From: Patescibacteria group bacterium
Lineage (GTDB): Bacteria; Patescibacteriota; Minisyncoccia; Moranbacterales; SCTJ01
Reading direction: 5' to 3'
Assembly: GCA_004297805.1 (NCBI GenBank)
Contig: SCTJ01000005.1
Span: 1 to 32,579 of the forward strand
Length of the DNA stretch: 32,579 nt
The notes under the pieces are model-generated. The model ran no database searches and was not told the origin of the DNA. It worked only from the letters and a program-made list of their open reading frames with translations. How positions within the stretch are numbered: the stretch's first letter is position 1; each line of letters starts with the position of its first letter. This document shows positions 17,065 through 26,008 of the stretch, piece after piece. Position numbers and translations under genes: made by a program.

Positions 17065-18053
17065 GACTGCAAAATAGACATTAATGTTTTGGCCAGCTTC
17101 GCCCCGTCGTGGCGAATGAATGAACGCTGAGCCGCGATAGCATCCGCCGCACTAAATTTTGGTTTGGAATTACTCAGCAAATTGGCCATGATTATTTGAT
17201 AGTTGTGATCGCCTCGCAAATCCCGAACTTTCACCAACAAGTCCTTGGTCTTGGCATATTTCTTGATCAATTTCGCATCGGGCCGGCGTGAGTTGAAAGT
17301 CACAAAATCAATCCGCTCGGCCCCAATCAATCCATTCAAGGCGGTCACATAGTCCTCCAAAAAATATCCGTCAGTATGCGAGCTTTTATTGACCAGATTG
17401 CAATTATAAACCACCTTGGCTTTCGATTTCCGAATTGCCTGAGGGATTCCATCCACCAAGAAGTTAGGAGCGATGCTACAATAGTGATTGCCTGGACCGA
17501 TCACAATCAAATCAGCCGCTAGAAGTTGCTTGATCGCCTTGGAACTAGCCTTGGCCCGTGGCCGCAGATAAAACTTTTTGATCCCCGCCCGTTGCAAATC
17601 CCGATTGTGATTTATTTCCTCCTCACCGGCTAGTTTCACTCCATTCTGCAAATCCATGCACAAAACAATGTCTGTTTCAGTGACCGGAATCACCTCACCT
17701 CGCACATCCAAAATCCTGGCCGCTTTTTCCACCCCCTTGGAAAAACTGTGATTAATCTTTTCCAGAGCCGACAAGAACAAGTTGCCGAAGCTATGACCTT
17801 TCAAGCCCCCCTCCGCAAAACGATAGTTCATGAGTTCGCGCAACTCTTTGGAAGAATCAGACAGCGCCACCAAACATTGGCGCACGTCGCCTGGCGGCAA
17901 CACTCCCAGCTCATCCCTGAGCACTCCCGTTGAACCGCCATCATCGGTCATGGAAACAATAGCCGCCAAATTGACTGGATATTTTTTGAGACCGCTGAGC
18001 AGCATGAAGCTCCCCGTACCTCCACCAATGGTGACTATGTTCTTGCGACGCAT
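17061..18053 (-). CDS. yvcK: YvcK/CofD-family gluconeogenesis factor
   Basis: NIVTIGGGTGSFMLLSGLKKYPVNLAAIVSMTDDGGSTGVLRDELGVLPPGDVRQCLVALS, GHSFGNLFLSALEKI, DLIVIGPGNHYCSIAPNFLVDGI. Confidence 0.96.
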   Translation of the reverse strand: MRRKNIVTIGGGTGSFMLLSGLKKYPVNLAAIVSMTDDGGSTGVLRDELGVLPPGDVRQCLVALSDSSKELRELMNYRFAEGGLKGHSFGNLFLSALEKINHSFSKGVEKAARILDVRGEVIPVTETDIVLCMDLQNGVKLAGEEEINHNRDLQRAGIKKFYLRPRAKASSKAIKQLLAADLIVIGPGNHYCSIAPNFLVDGIPQAIRKSKAKVVYNCNLVNKSSHTDGYFLEDYVTALNGLIGAERIDFVTFNSRRPDAKLIKKYAKTKDLLVKVRDLRGDHNYQIIMANLLSNSKPKFSAADAIAAQRSFIRHDGAKLAKTLMSILQS

Positions 18054-18057
18054 ACGG

Positions 18058-18741
18058 TTAATTTATAAATTTAGCTAGCTCCTGTTCAGCTTGTTGCAAA
18101 TGATCCGGATAGCCTACTGGTTGCCAATGAGTAGCGCGAATGACTTTGATTGGGTGCTTATCTTGCATCTGCAGCATGGTCTGGGGCAAACCGAATTCGG
18201 TACCGTTAATCGGAACCAGTGGATAATCAAAAAAACCTTTGGTCAGCGCATAGGCACCAATGTTCGCCAATCTATTTTCCATAGTGGCTGGTTTTTCCAC
18301 GATGTCCGTCACGTTCCCATCCTTGTCTAACTGCACGATCCCAAACCGCGTGGGATCATCCACTTCGATTGCTAAGAGGGCTAGACGCTCCTGACTCAAC
18401 TTTTCCAAATCTTGGCGATAATACAGGTCGTCCCCCATGAGAACCAGAAAGCGATCTTGCAAAATATCCTGACAATCCCACACTGCCCCACCCGAACCAT
18501 TCAGTTCTTTTTGCCGAACGTAGCGAATTTTTTTTCCCGCGAAAGAATCACCAAAATATTTTTGAATCTGTTCTCCCAAATAGTTGATGGCGATAATTAC
18601 TTCGTCAATCTTGGCTGGCAGAAATTCCAGTGTGTAGGCTAAAATCGGCTTACCCTGAATGGGCAACATGGACTTGGGAATATCTTGAGTGAGAGGCAAC
18701 ATGCGAGTACCCTTACCCGCCGCCAGAATAACTGCTTGCAT
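18058..18741 (-). CDS. Sugar-phosphate nucleotidyltransferase
   Basis: MQAVILAAGKGTRMLPLTQDIPKSMLPIQGKPILAYTLEFL, LVLMGDDLYY. Confidence 0.93.
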   Translation of the reverse strand: MQAVILAAGKGTRMLPLTQDIPKSMLPIQGKPILAYTLEFLPAKIDEVIIAINYLGEQIQKYFGDSFAGKKIRYVRQKELNGSGGAVWDCQDILQDRFLVLMGDDLYYRQDLEKLSQERLALLAIEVDDPTRFGIVQLDKDGNVTDIVEKPATMENRLANIGAYALTKGFFDYPLVPINGTEFGLPQTMLQMQDKHPIKVIRATHWQPVGYPDHLQQAEQELAKFIN

Positions 18742-18744
18742 AAA

Positions 18745-19491
18745 CTAGAGTGAATTCCACAATTGTAAGAAAATAGTTTTTTGAGTTTCGTAGATCATTT
18801 GATTTTCAATAATCACGCCGACTGGCGATCGATTATTATCCAAGGAAATAAAGGCGCACTTGCCAGCATAGATAATGATATAGGTCATGTTTTCTTTGGA
18901 GCCATCCTTGGGAACAATCCATTTGCGTTCATCTAGCCCATAGGTCCCTCCGCCCTGTGACAGGGAAATAGCCATGGCTTTGACTCCGAGCTTAACGCGT
19001 TTTTTGTTGAAATCAGGATAAGCGGCATAGACATCCTCGCGCACTCCGGCAGCCGAATAGACATAATATTCTTTGGCCTTCTCTTCACTCGTCAATGACA
19101 ACACGTCATCCAAAATGAAACGAATTCCGTCTCGCCCTTCATAGAATTTGGTGACTGGCTTGCTGCCCTCTTTGTCTTGCAAGGATTTCAGTTCCGGAAT
19201 CAGTTCCTTCAATTTTTCCCCGGCATCTTCCAACTTGGCTTTTTCATTCTCTACCATCTTGAGAATTTTCTCCGGATCCTCGGCCACGAAACGCTGCTTG
19301 GTATCCTGATGGTAAAAGGACACAATTCCCAATTCTTGCAGTTTTTTCAAAATATCATAGGTCGTGCCACGATTAAGTTCCGTCAGCTCCGCTAGACTGC
19401 GCACTGAAACAGCTCCATATTCCAGGAGCTTGAGATAAACTTTGATTTCCTTGTCCGATAGACCTATTTTTTTGAAAACGGTGATGTCCAC
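18745..19491 (-). CDS. TrmB-family transcriptional regulator
   Basis: KIGLSDKEIKVYLKLLEYGAVSVRSLAELTELNRGTTYDILKKLQELGIVSFY; wHTH plus TrmB-like C-terminal region. Confidence 0.88.
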   Translation of the reverse strand: MDITVFKKIGLSDKEIKVYLKLLEYGAVSVRSLAELTELNRGTTYDILKKLQELGIVSFYHQDTKQRFVAEDPEKILKMVENEKAKLEDAGEKLKELIPELKSLQDKEGSKPVTKFYEGRDGIRFILDDVLSLTSEEKAKEYYVYSAAGVREDVYAAYPDFNKKRVKLGVKAMAISLSQGGGTYGLDERKWIVPKDGSKENMTYIIIYAGKCAFISLDNNRSPVGVIIENQMIYETQKTIFLQLWNSL

Positions 19492-19882
19492 ATTGTTTGT
19501 TTTAAACGATTTAACTCCTCGGCTAGAGGAGCTGTGGGTTGGGCTATAAAAAGTTGTTTGTGAGTGGGGGGAGAGGAGAGAGAAAAGATGGAATAGCGGG
19601 AAGGGAAGGCGCAGGGGTCTCTATATAGTTATATATAGAATGGGGGGTGAAGATGTAAGGCAGTGTATGAACATTTAGTGAGCCTGGGAGAATCTTGATA
19701 ACAAGATTTCCCAGACAAACACTACACTTACAGAGCTTCAAGATACAGTTGTATCATTCGCAGAATGCGAGTTAGCCGAAAGGCTAGATGGAACCCATAA
19801 TGTGATTATTTGGCTCACCAGACTCTGGCTAACAGGCATTCCGTGCGCCTATCTTTTCTCTCTCGTTGTAAATATACTTCTT
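19492..19882 (-). ncRNA. Candidate structured RNA / long 5' leader of the TrmB-NTase-yvcK operon (unknown class)
   Basis: No plausible ORF; multiple hairpins: CTGGGAgAATCTTG-ataa-CAAGATTtCCCAG (19684-19714), GATAC-agtt-GTATC (19742-19755), TCGCA-gaa-TGCGA (19758-19770), TAGCC-gaaa-GGCTA (19773-19786), a long-range GGUGAGCC (19819-19812)/GGCUCACU (19684-19677) pairing, TCTATATA-gtta-TATATAGA and CTCCTC..GAGGAG near the TrmB start; strong upstream promoter. Confidence 0.55.
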
Positions 19883-19888
19883 GTCTCC

Positions 19889-19916
19889 AGTATACACATT
19901 CTACAAAACTTGTCAA
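19889..19916 (-). promoter_or_regulatory. Sigma70-type promoter upstream of structured leader
   Basis: Minus strand TTGACA (19916-19911), 16-nt spacer, TATACT (19894-19889). Confidence 0.75.
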
Positions 19917-19970
19917 GTATTTTCCGACAACTTATGCTTAATTATATAATAATGCCTTATTAAAAGCACA

Positions 19971-19996
19971 AAAAGTGACATATTCTGTCACCTTTT
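19971..19996 (-). terminator. Terminator downstream of the 395-aa hypothetical
   Basis: GTGACA-gaata-TGTCAC followed by TTTTT on the minus strand. Confidence 0.8.
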
Positions 19997-20026
19997 ATAA
20001 CTATATACGATCCAGAAGGCCTAACG

Positions 20027-21214
20027 CTAGTCAATCGTGACTTCCAGATCTACATACAAAACATCCAGCAAAAACCGTTCTAGGTCCTTGTTTACAGCAT
20101 TTGTGTAGTCCTTGCCCTGGATAGCAATCTGATCCATAGTCTTGCCTTCGCGCTTCATTTGTTGGAAAAATGGTACAATTCCCTCTCCCTGAATGGTAGC
20201 CAAAAATTGGGCCATGAGCCTATTAGCCTTGAAATATCCTTCAATCTGATCTTCGGACAACCGCTCCCAATCGTCCTTTATCTTCTTGGCAAACTCCCTA
20301 AACTCAGATTCTTCCCGAGCTGATTCTTGTGTAATAGTTTTGAGAATAATTTTACCTCTTCGTTTAGCCGGCAAATAACGCTGCAAAAAATCTTCCACTG
20401 ACATTTCACCGACGGCCGACGTTAGCTCGACTCGACCACTAGTCATCAGGTGCTCTACCTTCTGAGCATTGAGTTGACCATTCTTGTCCATAAACTGCCA
20501 CCAGACCGAGCCGTGAGTCAGTGCCTCCTCTGGTGTATCAACCTTTGTAATCTGAAATCCTAATCGCTTTCCTAGCGGGTGAGCCATCAACCATGACTGG
20601 CCGCGCACTTTTTGGATTTGAGGATATCGATCAACTATTTCTGTGGCGATCTTGCCAAGTGACTCCCGAAGACCTTCAATGCCTAATGATTTGCCCTCGC
20701 TTTTGTATAACTCCTCCGCATGCAAATACAACTCACGACCAACTCCCCCATCCTCTCCATGTTTAATTTCATAATGAAAGACTCCCAAATCTTTCCGTTG
20801 GAGCCTCATGGCCTCGCGCCGTTCCTGATTACGCTGCAAGATACTGGCCGGAGCTGACTGGCGAATACGGCGTAACTCATCAGTGATATATTCCGCGACG
20901 GCACTCACTCCATCTTCACCTGCAGACGCAAATAACCCATTAACTTTAGCGCTGAACTGTTCAAAATAATCATTCAGTTCTATTTCAGATATTTTCTCGC
21001 TGTAATTTCTGAGCGATTCTTTCAGTTCGCTGCCGACTGCCGTGTATCGTTTGAGTGATTTAGCAAAAGTTGCCTCTGGATTTTCAGCTCTCATCTTCCC
21101 GAACATCTGCTCAGCGAAAACCACTTGCAAAGTAATCAATTTCTCCTTGAGTACCTGTTCATGTGATTCGACATCGCTAGTCTCGATATCTTGCAAAAGC
21201 CACTCTTGTTTCAT
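20027..21214 (-). CDS. Hypothetical protein, 395 aa, family unknown
   Basis: Long ORF with no antisense competitor of note; helix-rich; no recognised motif. Confidence 0.75.
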   Translation of the reverse strand: MKQEWLLQDIETSDVESHEQVLKEKLITLQVVFAEQMFGKMRAENPEATFAKSLKRYTAVGSELKESLRNYSEKISEIELNDYFEQFSAKVNGLFASAGEDGVSAVAEYITDELRRIRQSAPASILQRNQERREAMRLQRKDLGVFHYEIKHGEDGGVGRELYLHAEELYKSEGKSLGIEGLRESLGKIATEIVDRYPQIQKVRGQSWLMAHPLGKRLGFQITKVDTPEEALTHGSVWWQFMDKNGQLNAQKVEHLMTSGRVELTSAVGEMSVEDFLQRYLPAKRRGKIILKTITQESAREESEFREFAKKIKDDWERLSEDQIEGYFKANRLMAQFLATIQGEGIVPFFQQMKREGKTMDQIAIQGKDYTNAVNKDLERFLLDVLYVDLEVTID

Positions 21215-21322
21215 ACTGCTCGAGTAAAATTTTAGCTACACCAAATATTTTTGTTCTAACAATTTACCACAAGGAAACAGCTTTCTCTGAAAGATAGCGC
21301 AAATTTAATGAAAGGATCAATA

Positions 21323-21790
21323 CTAAACTGGCTGGGTTTTGTCAACTGATAGCAACTGCTTAACCTTCTCTCGAATTCCATGGCTCCTGGTAACATCGGC
21401 CAAGATATTCGTACCCCCTCTGACGCCAGCTATGATTTTTATCAATCTCTCAGCAGTAAACGATTCTTGCGATCCTTGAATTCCCCCGTTTCCATTTTCA
21501 CGTATCGCCCGATACAATCCGTCCCAATTTTCGGCCGCTTGAATTCGCTGATCAAGATCTCCTTGCTCTTCCGACCCATTCGCTGCCACCGGCAACCTCA
21601 TCCCCAGCGCTTCTATTTTAACATCGAGCTCCTCTATTATTTTCCGGTCTTCGGGAGTAATGTCGCTCCAACCCAAAATAACTCTTCTCCTCTCTCTAAG
21701 TTGTTCCAAGACCTTCCCAATATCACTGGCATCTCCTTCGGCCTCTGGCTGATTAATTTGACCCATTTCCGCTTTTTCTCTGAAACCCAT
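21323..21790 (-). CDS. Hypothetical protein, 155 aa, family unknown
   Basis: ORF with C-terminal NWDGLYRAIRENGNGGIQGSQESFTAERLIKIIAGVRGG...TRSHGIREKVKQLL, a domain-like end; family not recognised with confidence. Confidence 0.65.
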   Translation of the reverse strand: MGFREKAEMGQINQPEAEGDASDIGKVLEQLRERRRVILGWSDITPEDRKIIEELDVKIEALGMRLPVAANGSEEQGDLDQRIQAAENWDGLYRAIRENGNGGIQGSQESFTAERLIKIIAGVRGGTNILADVTRSHGIREKVKQLLSVDKTQPV

Positions 21791-21853
21791 ATCGTTTATG
21801 TTACGGCTTATGATTATTAAATTTTACCACAAAACAAAAGCAAACAGCAAAAA

Positions 21854-22507
21854 CTAGACACTCAGCTTGGTTAGCAATGCCAACGTTTCCTGGACTCCCA
21901 TAGTACTGGTGCGGAGGATTCTCGGTCGACTCGTGCTGAGGTCCACTACTATCGATGGGTGCGCGTCCTTGATCCTACCCGCATCCAGGAGCATATCCGG
22001 AAGATACTTCTCGCCACTAAAAGCATCTACAATTTTAAATGGATCGTTGAGCGGTTCAGCGCCTCCGATACTAACTGAGGTTGTGATGATCGGATTTTCA
22101 AAATGTTCCAAAAGGTTTCGAGTGACTATATTATCTGGCACACGAATGCCCACTGTCCCTGTATCCCCAATTACCACTTCCGAAAGTTTTTTGGCCCCCG
22201 GCATAATAAAGGTAAAAGCTCCGGGCAATAATTCATTCAGCACCTCCTTGTGCTTGGCTGACAGAAAGGCATATTTCATGATTTCTTCGACGCTTTTGAC
22301 CATCACCGACAGCGGCTTTCCGAGAACGCTCTTTTTTATTTTCTGAACCATCTTAACTGCTCGCTCGTTCAAGGCGTCGCAGCCCAAACCATAGAGCGTA
22401 TCCGTCGGATAGACGATTATTTTTCCAGCCCGAAGTGCCTCGACCGCTTCAGCTATTTGCGCGTCGAATCGGTTTTGGTCCTGAAGATCGACGGAAATTA
22501 CCCGCAC
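21854..22507 (-). CDS. tsaC: Threonylcarbamoyl-AMP synthase (Sua5/YrdC/TsaC family)
   Basis: AVEALRAGKIIVYPTDTLYGLGCDALNERAVKMVQKIKKSVLGKPLSVMV, LLPGAFTFIMPGA, GTVGIRVPDN, ITTSVSIGGAEPLNDP. Confidence 0.95.
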   Translation of the reverse strand: MRVISVDLQDQNRFDAQIAEAVEALRAGKIIVYPTDTLYGLGCDALNERAVKMVQKIKKSVLGKPLSVMVKSVEEIMKYAFLSAKHKEVLNELLPGAFTFIMPGAKKLSEVVIGDTGTVGIRVPDNIVTRNLLEHFENPIITTSVSIGGAEPLNDPFKIVDAFSGEKYLPDMLLDAGRIKDAHPSIVVDLSTSRPRILRTSTMGVQETLALLTKLSV

Positions 22508-22510
22508 AAA

Positions 22511-25003
22511 CTAAATGACAATATTTACCAACCGGCCTGGGACGAAAATGACTTTGCGGATTTCTTTGCCCGTGAGGAATGGTTGCACGCGTTCACTGGC
22601 AAGGGCACTAGTCTTGGCCTCTGCTTCAGCAATATCCGCCGCCACAGTGATGCGATCACGCAGCTTGCCATTCACCTGAACCACTAGTTCGATTTCCTCA
22701 TCGCGGATCAGTTTCGGATTCCACTTCGGCCACTTTTCCAAGAAGATTGATTTCTTGTGACCCAGACGCGACCAAAGTTCATCGGCCATATGCGGCGCGA
22801 ACGGACTAAGAATAACGGCTAACAGCTCATAATCAGCTGCGCGCAATTTTTCCTCCCTATCCATTTCGTTAACTAAAATCATCATCGACGAAACCGCCGT
22901 GTTGAAACGAAAGTTTTCAATATCCTCAGTCACCTTCTTGATGGTTTTGTGCAACAAGTTCTGCAATTTCTGATTGGCCTTATACTTCTTGCCACTAGTA
23001 ACCCTTTCTTGCAATCGCCAGACCTTTTCCAAAAACTTGCGCACCCCGCTCACGCCGGCCGTGCTCCAAGAAATGCTTTGGGTAAACGGCCCCATAAACA
23101 TTTCATAAAGCCGAATGGAGTCCGCTCCAAATTGACTAATGATGTCGTCCGGGTTGATCACATTGCCCCAGCGTTTACTCATCTTGCGCCCATCTTCGGC
23201 CTGAATGAGACCCACATGAATCAGCTTCTTGAACGGCTCCTTGGTGGACACGGCCTTGATGTCGAAAAGGAATTTGTGCCAGAAACGCGCATAGAGCAAA
23301 TGCCGCGTGGCATGTTCAATGCCACCGACATACAGGTCTACCGGCATCCAGTCTTTCTCCTTCTTCTTGTCGATCAGCGCTTTCTTGTTTTTTGGATCAA
23401 TATAGCGAAGGTAGTACCAGCTTGAGCCTGCCCACTGCGGCATGGTGTTAGTTTCACGTCGGCCTTTCTCGCCGCATTTCGGGCACCGGGTGTTTACCCA
23501 TTTGGTGATACCCGCTAGCGGTCCCTCGCCGGTGCCAGTTGTCTCATAGCTTTTCACCTTGGGTAGCTCCAATGGCAAATCTTTTTCACGCATCCCAATC
23601 CAACCAGGATTAAGCAGCTCGCCTTGGGAAAATTCGCCTTTTTTGAACTGGCCGCTCTTGATTTTGTCCGCACAATGCTGGCAAAAAACGAGTGGGAACG
23701 GTTCCCCCCAATATTTTTGACGTGAAAACACCCAATCGCGCATCTTGTAATTTATTTTCCTTTTGCCAAAACCTTTCTTTTCTATGTAATCCTTAATTTT
23801 TTCCTTCGCATCAAAAATATCCAGACCATTCAAGAAATCGCTATTAATCATTTTTCCTTCTTCCTCTTGAACTTGCTCTGCTCGCTCAATCGGAGAGACA
23901 TCACCATCACTACCAACAACTACTCGGATAATGTCTATCCCCATTGCCTTAGCAAACTCAAAATCGCGAGTGTCATGCCCCGGCACACCAACAACTGCAC
24001 CTGTTCCCACGGTAGCCAACACAAAATCACTCAGATACATCGGCATCTTTTTCCCATTTAAGTTATTCACGGCATAGAGTCCCGTGAATACGCCCGTCTT
24101 TTTTCTGCCCTCGGATATCCTATCTAATTCGGTCTTTTTGCTTGTTGCTTCAATATATTTCTTTACTTCCTCCTTATTTGGAAATATATCAACATTTTCT
24201 GCCACAAAATTACTGTCTGGGGCAAGCACGACAAAGGTTGCACCAAAATTAGTGTCAGGACGAGTGGTATAAACGGTGATTGTTTTGTCTATTCCTTTTA
24301 TTGTGTAGGCAATGTCAATGCCTTCGCTGCGTCCGATCCAATTCTTTTGCTGTTCGATAATTTGAGCTTCCCAATCTAATTTTTCTTTATCCAGATCATT
24401 CAACAATCTTTCCGCGTAGTCCGTCATCTTGAGCACCCACTGTCGCATTGGCCTCTGCTCCACGACTGTGCCACAACGCTCACACTCATTCCCCTCCAGA
24501 TCTTCATTTGATAGTACAGTTTTACAACTCGGACACCAATTAACCGGTTCATGAGATTCATAGGCCAGACCCTTCTCAAATAATTTCAAAAATATCCACT
24601 GCGTCCATTTGTAATAACCCGGGTCTGTCGTACTCACTTCCCTGTCCCAATCATAAGTGAAACCAAACATTTCCAGCTGCTTTTTGAAAACCGCTATATT
24701 TTTGTCGACCGCGATACGCGGATGCATTTTCATCTTGAGGGCGTAGTTTTCCGCTGGCAAACCGAAAGCGTCCCAACCCATCGGATGGAGCACACTATAG
24801 CCTTGCAGCATCTTGAAACGCGCCGTCACATCGGTGGCAATATAGCCCTTGGGATGGCCCACATGTAGCCCCGCTCCAGATGGATAGGGAAACATATCCA
24901 AGGCATAGAATTTCTTGGGACGGTTATATTTTTTGTAAACCTTGTTTTTCTCCCAATATTTCTGCCATTTTTTTTCTATTGCCTTTGGATTGTATTTATT
25001 CAT
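22511..25003 (-). CDS. leuS: Leucyl-tRNA synthetase
   Basis: MNKYNPKAIEKKWQKYWEKNKVYK, DMFPYPSGAGLHVGHPKGY, DLYVGGIEHATRHLLYARFWHKFL, DGRKMSKRWGNVINPDDI. Confidence 0.98.
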   Translation of the reverse strand: MNKYNPKAIEKKWQKYWEKNKVYKKYNRPKKFYALDMFPYPSGAGLHVGHPKGYIATDVTARFKMLQGYSVLHPMGWDAFGLPAENYALKMKMHPRIAVDKNIAVFKKQLEMFGFTYDWDREVSTTDPGYYKWTQWIFLKLFEKGLAYESHEPVNWCPSCKTVLSNEDLEGNECERCGTVVEQRPMRQWVLKMTDYAERLLNDLDKEKLDWEAQIIEQQKNWIGRSEGIDIAYTIKGIDKTITVYTTRPDTNFGATFVVLAPDSNFVAENVDIFPNKEEVKKYIEATSKKTELDRISEGRKKTGVFTGLYAVNNLNGKKMPMYLSDFVLATVGTGAVVGVPGHDTRDFEFAKAMGIDIIRVVVGSDGDVSPIERAEQVQEEEGKMINSDFLNGLDIFDAKEKIKDYIEKKGFGKRKINYKMRDWVFSRQKYWGEPFPLVFCQHCADKIKSGQFKKGEFSQGELLNPGWIGMREKDLPLELPKVKSYETTGTGEGPLAGITKWVNTRCPKCGEKGRRETNTMPQWAGSSWYYLRYIDPKNKKALIDKKKEKDWMPVDLYVGGIEHATRHLLYARFWHKFLFDIKAVSTKEPFKKLIHVGLIQAEDGRKMSKRWGNVINPDDIISQFGADSIRLYEMFMGPFTQSISWSTAGVSGVRKFLEKVWRLQERVTSGKKYKANQKLQNLLHKTIKKVTEDIENFRFNTAVSSMMILVNEMDREEKLRAADYELLAVILSPFAPHMADELWSRLGHKKSIFLEKWPKWNPKLIRDEEIELVVQVNGKLRDRITVAADIAEAEAKTSALASERVQPFLTGKEIRKVIFVPGRLVNIVI

Positions 25004-25018
25004 AAAATTTTCAGTCTA

Positions 25019-25096
25019 TTAAGCCAGTTTCGCCTTGCCCCGTACCAAGCTTCGCTTTGGTGCGGGGTCGATTTTCTGAGGGTTATATTTTTCCAT
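25019..25096 (-). other. Short leader ORF mimicking the LeuS N-terminus, carrying a GC-rich palindrome
   Basis: Translation MEKYNPQKIDPAPKRSLVRGKAKLA*; first 10 aa resemble LeuS MNKYNPKAIE; the remainder is the hairpin CCCCGcACCaAAGC-GAA-GCTTGGTaCGGGG. Confidence 0.6.
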
Positions 25097-25099
25097 AGC

Positions 25100-25130
25100 T
25101 AAAATAAAAAGCAGTTAAGTATACTTAACT
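25100..25130 (-). terminator. Perfect 18-bp palindrome plus T-tract; candidate terminator or operator
   Basis: AGTTAAGTATACTTAACT (25113-25130) followed on the minus strand by GCTTTTTATTTT. Confidence 0.55.
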
Positions 25131-25168
25131 TACTCTATTTGAGGCTTTTTTTCAACCCAAAGCCGCTT

Positions 25169-26008
25169 TTAACCGCGGGTTTGTTTTTTGAAAGCTAGAT
25201 AGACATTTTGCAAGAGGCAGGCAATCGTCATTGGCCCCACACCTCCCGGCACCGGAGAAATGGCCCGCGCTACCTTGGAAACTGACTTGAGATCAATGTC
25301 ACCGACCACTCTTTGACCAATCTTGGATACGCCACCATCAATTACCACCACGCCCTTTTTGAGCATTTTGCCTCGAATAATTCCGGGCTTTCCAATCGCA
25401 GTAATAACAATATCCGCCTCCTTTAACTTTGATATTTGATATTTGATATTTGAACTTAATACATATTCCGCTTTGATTTTTTTCCGTTGCAAAGTCTTGA
25501 CCATCATTTCGCCAAACATTTGCGAGTTGACTACCCCCACACCGCGCTTGCCTGCCAATTCCCGCTTGTCACTTTCAATCAATTGAAGGATAGCCTGCGG
25601 GAAGGCTGGTACAACTTTATTTTTTCCTTTCACAAACAGCTGGATGTTCTGCCAATGGAAACCATCCACATCTTTGCGAGGATCCACGGCGTTGACGATT
25701 TTCTGGGTATCAAACTTTTTCGGCAACGGCAACTGCACAATAATCCCATGAATATCACGGTCGCGATTCAAATCTTTGATAGCTTGCAAAACATCCTTCT
25801 CCGAATCTTGGGCGCTAAAACTTAACACCCAAAAATCCATACCAATCTCCCCGGCTGCCTTTTGCTTCAACGAAACATACAACTCCGAGGCTTTGTTGTT
25901 GCCTACCAGCACCGCGGCCAAAGCCGGCGCCCGCTGGCTTTTGGCAATGCGGCGCTTGAGATCAGCTAATATTTTGTCGGCGATCGGTCGCCCTTTGAGC
26001 AGTTTCAT
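25169..26008 (-). CDS. folD: Bifunctional methylenetetrahydrofolate dehydrogenase/cyclohydrolase
   Basis: LAAVLVGNNKASELYVSLKQKAAGEIGM, GIIVQLPLPKKFDTQKIVNAVDPRKDVDGFH, ADIVITAIGKPGIIRG, VVIDGGVSK, ISPVPGGVGPMTIACLLQN. Confidence 0.97.
   Translation of the reverse strand: MKLLKGRPIADKILADLKRRIAKSQRAPALAAVLVGNNKASELYVSLKQKAAGEIGMDFWVLSFSAQDSEKDVLQAIKDLNRDRDIHGIIVQLPLPKKFDTQKIVNAVDPRKDVDGFHWQNIQLFVKGKNKVVPAFPQAILQLIESDKRELAGKRGVGVVNSQMFGEMMVKTLQRKKIKAEYVLSSNIKYQISKLKEADIVITAIGKPGIIRGKMLKKGVVVIDGGVSKIGQRVVGDIDLKSVSKVARAISPVPGGVGPMTIACLLQNVYLAFKKQTRG

Noticed and set aside
19544-19741. 65-aa minus-strand ORF in the leader
   Set aside because: Low-complexity Pro/Leu-rich translation over the pyrimidine-rich tail; overlaps strong hairpins and has no homologue-like features.
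19492-19882. Structured region as RNase P RNA, 6S, tmRNA, SRP RNA or a yybP-ykoY-type riboswitch
   Set aside because: No recognisable diagnostic core motifs by eye; left as unknown pending a covariance-model search.
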